This document shows positions 5,809-7,390 of a stretch of DNA of 7,390 nucleotides, piece after piece; the stretch's first letter is position 1; the number at the start of each line of letters is the position of its first letter. The notes under the pieces were generated by a model. The model was given only the letters and a program-made list of their open reading frames with translations. It was not told the DNA's origin and searched no databases. A program made the position numbers and the translations under genes. Source of the DNA: Puniceicoccaceae bacterium. GTDB taxonomy: Bacteria; Verrucomicrobiota; Verrucomicrobiia; Opitutales; Coraliomargaritaceae. The stretch is taken from NCBI GenBank assembly GCA_003566795.1, contig PXBU01000224.1, positions 1 to 7,390 on the forward strand. The letters are read 5' to 3'.

Positions 5809-6291
5809 ATGCATGCACGCTTGGTCAGCTACCTACAGGACAATCGGGAGCAAATCATCGAGAACTGGTTGACGGAGGCGGAAATACCGCCTCCGCAAGA
5901 CCGGTCGGTCGACGGCGGCGTGGAAGGTGTGGTGCCCTATGCTTTTTTCTCCTGCGCTTTTGATAACGTGCTGCAGCGTTTGTCCCTTGACCCCGATGCG
6001 GAGGAAGGGGCCGGAGTGCCTCACCTGAACACTTTTCTCGGCCTGACCTGCGACTGCCAGCAGCGTGCCTTTGGCGGACGCGTGTGCATGGAACTCCACG
6101 ATTCCGGCCTGACGGCGTTTATGAGCGTCTTTAGCGCAGACTGGGATGCCGATCACGAATTCAGTGAAATCGACCGCGAGTGCAGCAAAGACTTGATCAA
6201 CCATGCGCTTTCTGGATTCTTTGCCAAAGAGATCGATCTCTGCCTCCATCGCACCTTTCGGAAGGACTGCCCCTTTGCCGCCCAATACTAA
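5809..6291 (+). CDS. Cysteine-rich protein of unknown function, first gene of the cbb3 oxidase operon
   Basis: I do not recognise this 160-residue protein. The ATG at 5809 is preferred over an in-frame TTG at 5791, which would run through a possible operator. The N terminus MHARLVSYLQDNREQIIENWLTEAEIP looks like a soluble helical start, loosely reminiscent of RsbR-type N-terminal helices, which is only an impression. There is no signal peptide or membrane helix. Seven cysteines occur at 49, 81, 83, 93, 125, 145 and 154, including CDC at 81-83, with several His and many acidic residues. It ends 9 bases before ccoS and is surely cotranscribed with ccoS and ccoN. A cytosolic metal, heme or redox-sensing role, or help in cbb3 assembly, would fit but is inferred. 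No Shine-Dalgarno precedes it. Confidence 0.8.
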   Translation: MHARLVSYLQDNREQIIENWLTEAEIPPPQDRSVDGGVEGVVPYAFFSCAFDNVLQRLSLDPDAEEGAGVPHLNTFLGLTCDCQQRAFGGRVCMELHDSGLTAFMSVFSADWDADHEFSEIDRECSKDLINHALSGFFAKEIDLCLHRTFRKDCPFAAQY

Positions 6292-6300
6292 GCCAAGCCT

Positions 6301-6462
6301 ATGAATGTGTTACTCCTGACCGTGTTTTTGAGCCTGCTGCTGGCAGCGCTCTTTCTCCTCTTTTTCCTCCACGAAAGACGGACACAGGGCATCTGCAGCC
6401 CGGAGCAGGATGCCCTCCGCCCGTTTGATAGCGAAACCCCGAAGACAGCTTCCCGCCGATGA
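6301..6462 (+). CDS. ccoS: CcoS-like cbb3 oxidase maturation protein
   Basis: CcoS is a tiny membrane protein needed to insert cofactors into cbb3-type cytochrome oxidases. This product is 53 residues: a single hydrophobic helix at about 3-22 (VLLLTVFLSLLLAALFLLFF), then a short polar tail HERRTQGICSPEQDALRPFDSE. The size, the N-terminal helix and the SPEQDALxPFD tail fit CcoS, as does its position. It starts 9 bases after the cysteine-rich gene, and its TGA overlaps the ccoN ATG in an ATGA (6459-6462), so translation is probably coupled. In many proteobacteria ccoS follows ccoGHI rather than preceding ccoN, so this order is a difference. The assignment rests on size, helix and context rather than a long match. 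Confidence 0.75.
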   Translation: MNVLLLTVFLSLLLAALFLLFFLHERRTQGICSPEQDALRPFDSETPKTASRR

Positions 6463-7390
6463 ATACCACCACCAAAACTATCGAATACGACGACGATATC
6501 GTCCGTAAATTCATGATCGCCTCGATCTTCTGGGGCGCAGTCGGCATGGGCGTCGGCGTGTTGATTGCCCTCCAGCTGAACTTCTGGCAGATGAATGGCA
6601 AAATTCTGGAGGTGATCACCTTCGGCTGGCTCAAGAATGAAGGGATCGAGTTTTTGACCTTTGGCCGCCTGCGACCACTGCATACCAATGCCGCGATTTT
6701 TGCCTTTGTCGGCAACATGATGTTTGCCGGGGTGTATTACTCCACCCAGCGCCTATGCCGAGTGCGGATGGCTTCCGATCTATTGAGTAAGATCAATTTC
6801 TGGGGCTGGCAGTTTATCATCGTCTGTGCTGCCATCACCCTGCCAGCGGGCTTCACCCGTGGCAAAGAATACGCCGAGCTGATCTGGCCGATCAACATCC
6901 TGGTCGCCGTCATCTGGTTGGTCTTTGCCTTCAACTTCTTTTGGACCCTGGGCAAGCGCAACGAGCGCTCCATCTACGTCGGCCTCTGGTTCTACATCGC
7001 GACCATCGTCACGGTCACTATGCTCTACGTGGTCAACCACCTCTCGATCCCCACCAGCTTCACTCACAGCTATCCGATCTTTGGCGGGGTGCAGGACGCG
7101 CTGGTCCAGTGGTGGTATGGGCACAACGCCGTGGCGTTCTTCCTCACCACGCCGATGCTCGGCATCATGTATTACTTCGTACCGAAGTCGGTCAACCGCC
7201 CGGTCTACTCCTACCGGCTGTCGATCATCCACTTCTGGTCACTGGTCTTTATCTATATCTGGGCCGGCCCCCACCACCTGCTCAATACCGCCCTACCGGA
7301 ATGGCTGCAATCGCTGGGGATGATCTTTAGCCTCATGCTGTGGGCCCCCTCCTGGGCGGGGATGCTCAACGGCCTGCTGACGCTGCGCGG
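6459..7390 (+). CDS. ccoN: Cytochrome c oxidase cbb3-type subunit I (CcoN), 3' part cut off
   Basis: CcoN is the catalytic, multi-helix subunit of the high-affinity cbb3 terminal oxidase, which reduces oxygen at a heme b3-CuB centre and pumps protons. The first 310 codons are visible. H75 in RPLHTNAAIFAF is the low-spin heme ligand. H222 in WWYGHNAVAFFLT is a CuB ligand, as are H272 and H273 in WAGPHHLL. Y266 sits where the cross-linked tyrosine lies. The spacings between these residues equal those I recall for Pseudomonas stutzeri CcoN (60, 207, 251, 257, 258), offset by 15. At least six membrane helices can be seen. The remaining heme ligands and ccoO and ccoP lie beyond the right edge. The start overlaps the ccoS stop. 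A ccoNO fusion, which occurs in some relatives, cannot be excluded. Confidence 0.96.
   Translation, partial: MNTTTKTIEYDDDIVRKFMIASIFWGAVGMGVGVLIALQLNFWQMNGKILEVITFGWLKNEGIEFLTFGRLRPLHTNAAIFAFVGNMMFAGVYYSTQRLCRVRMASDLLSKINFWGWQFIIVCAAITLPAGFTRGKEYAELIWPINILVAVIWLVFAFNFFWTLGKRNERSIYVGLWFYIATIVTVTMLYVVNHLSIPTSFTHSYPIFGGVQDALVQWWYGHNAVAFFLTTPMLGIMYYFVPKSVNRPVYSYRLSIIHFWSLVFIYIWAGPHHLLNTALPEWLQSLGMIFSLMLWAPSWAGMLNGLLTLR

Noticed and set aside
6780..7323. Open frames overlapping ccoN on the minus strand (6780-7232) and in a second plus frame (6925-7323)
   Set aside because: ccoN has all expected heme and copper ligands at the correct spacing; the others are shadows.

Overview
The window is chromosomal, moderately GC-rich bacterial DNA carrying mostly housekeeping genes. 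Its gene content suggests Verrucomicrobiota, probably class Opitutae: a PocR-type AraC regulator, a proline-rich TonB with the linker style I associate with that group, a tight ccoS-ccoN start of a cbb3 oxidase operon, and no Shine-Dalgarno motif at essentially any start. This placement is an inference from gene style, not a database result.

The left half reads on the minus strand. In transcription order it holds rnpB (RNase P RNA, 3005-3394), rpsT (ribosomal protein S20), a terminator, an RluA-like pseudouridine synthase homologue whose catalytic motif is degenerate, yajC, and secD, which runs off the left edge. yajC and secD are the usual pair of accessory Sec translocon subunits. The rnpB RNA has two unusual peripheral regions: a tandem double hairpin at the P18 position, and a repeat-like 19-mer at the P12 position.

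The right half reads mainly on the plus strand. tonB (3462-4103) diverges from rnpB, and their candidate promoters overlap. A gene-free stretch of about 670 bases follows (4104-4772). It carries degenerate decamer repeats, hairpins, a 29-base palindrome and a 139-base element with inverted ends. Next is a minus-strand PocR/AraC regulator (4773-5720). Diverging from it is a plus-strand operon: an unrecognised cysteine-rich protein (5809-6291), ccoS (6301-6462) and ccoN (6459 to beyond the right edge).

The most interesting part is the 88-base divergent region between the PocR/AraC gene and the oxidase operon. It carries two 14-base direct repeats exactly 21 bases apart, the geometry of an AraC-family operator, and three alternating ACAAGC/GCTTGT-type half-sites at a 13-base period. 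With a cysteine-rich first gene, this suggests a local regulator and an accessory factor dedicated to the cbb3 oxidase. That functional link is a hypothesis.
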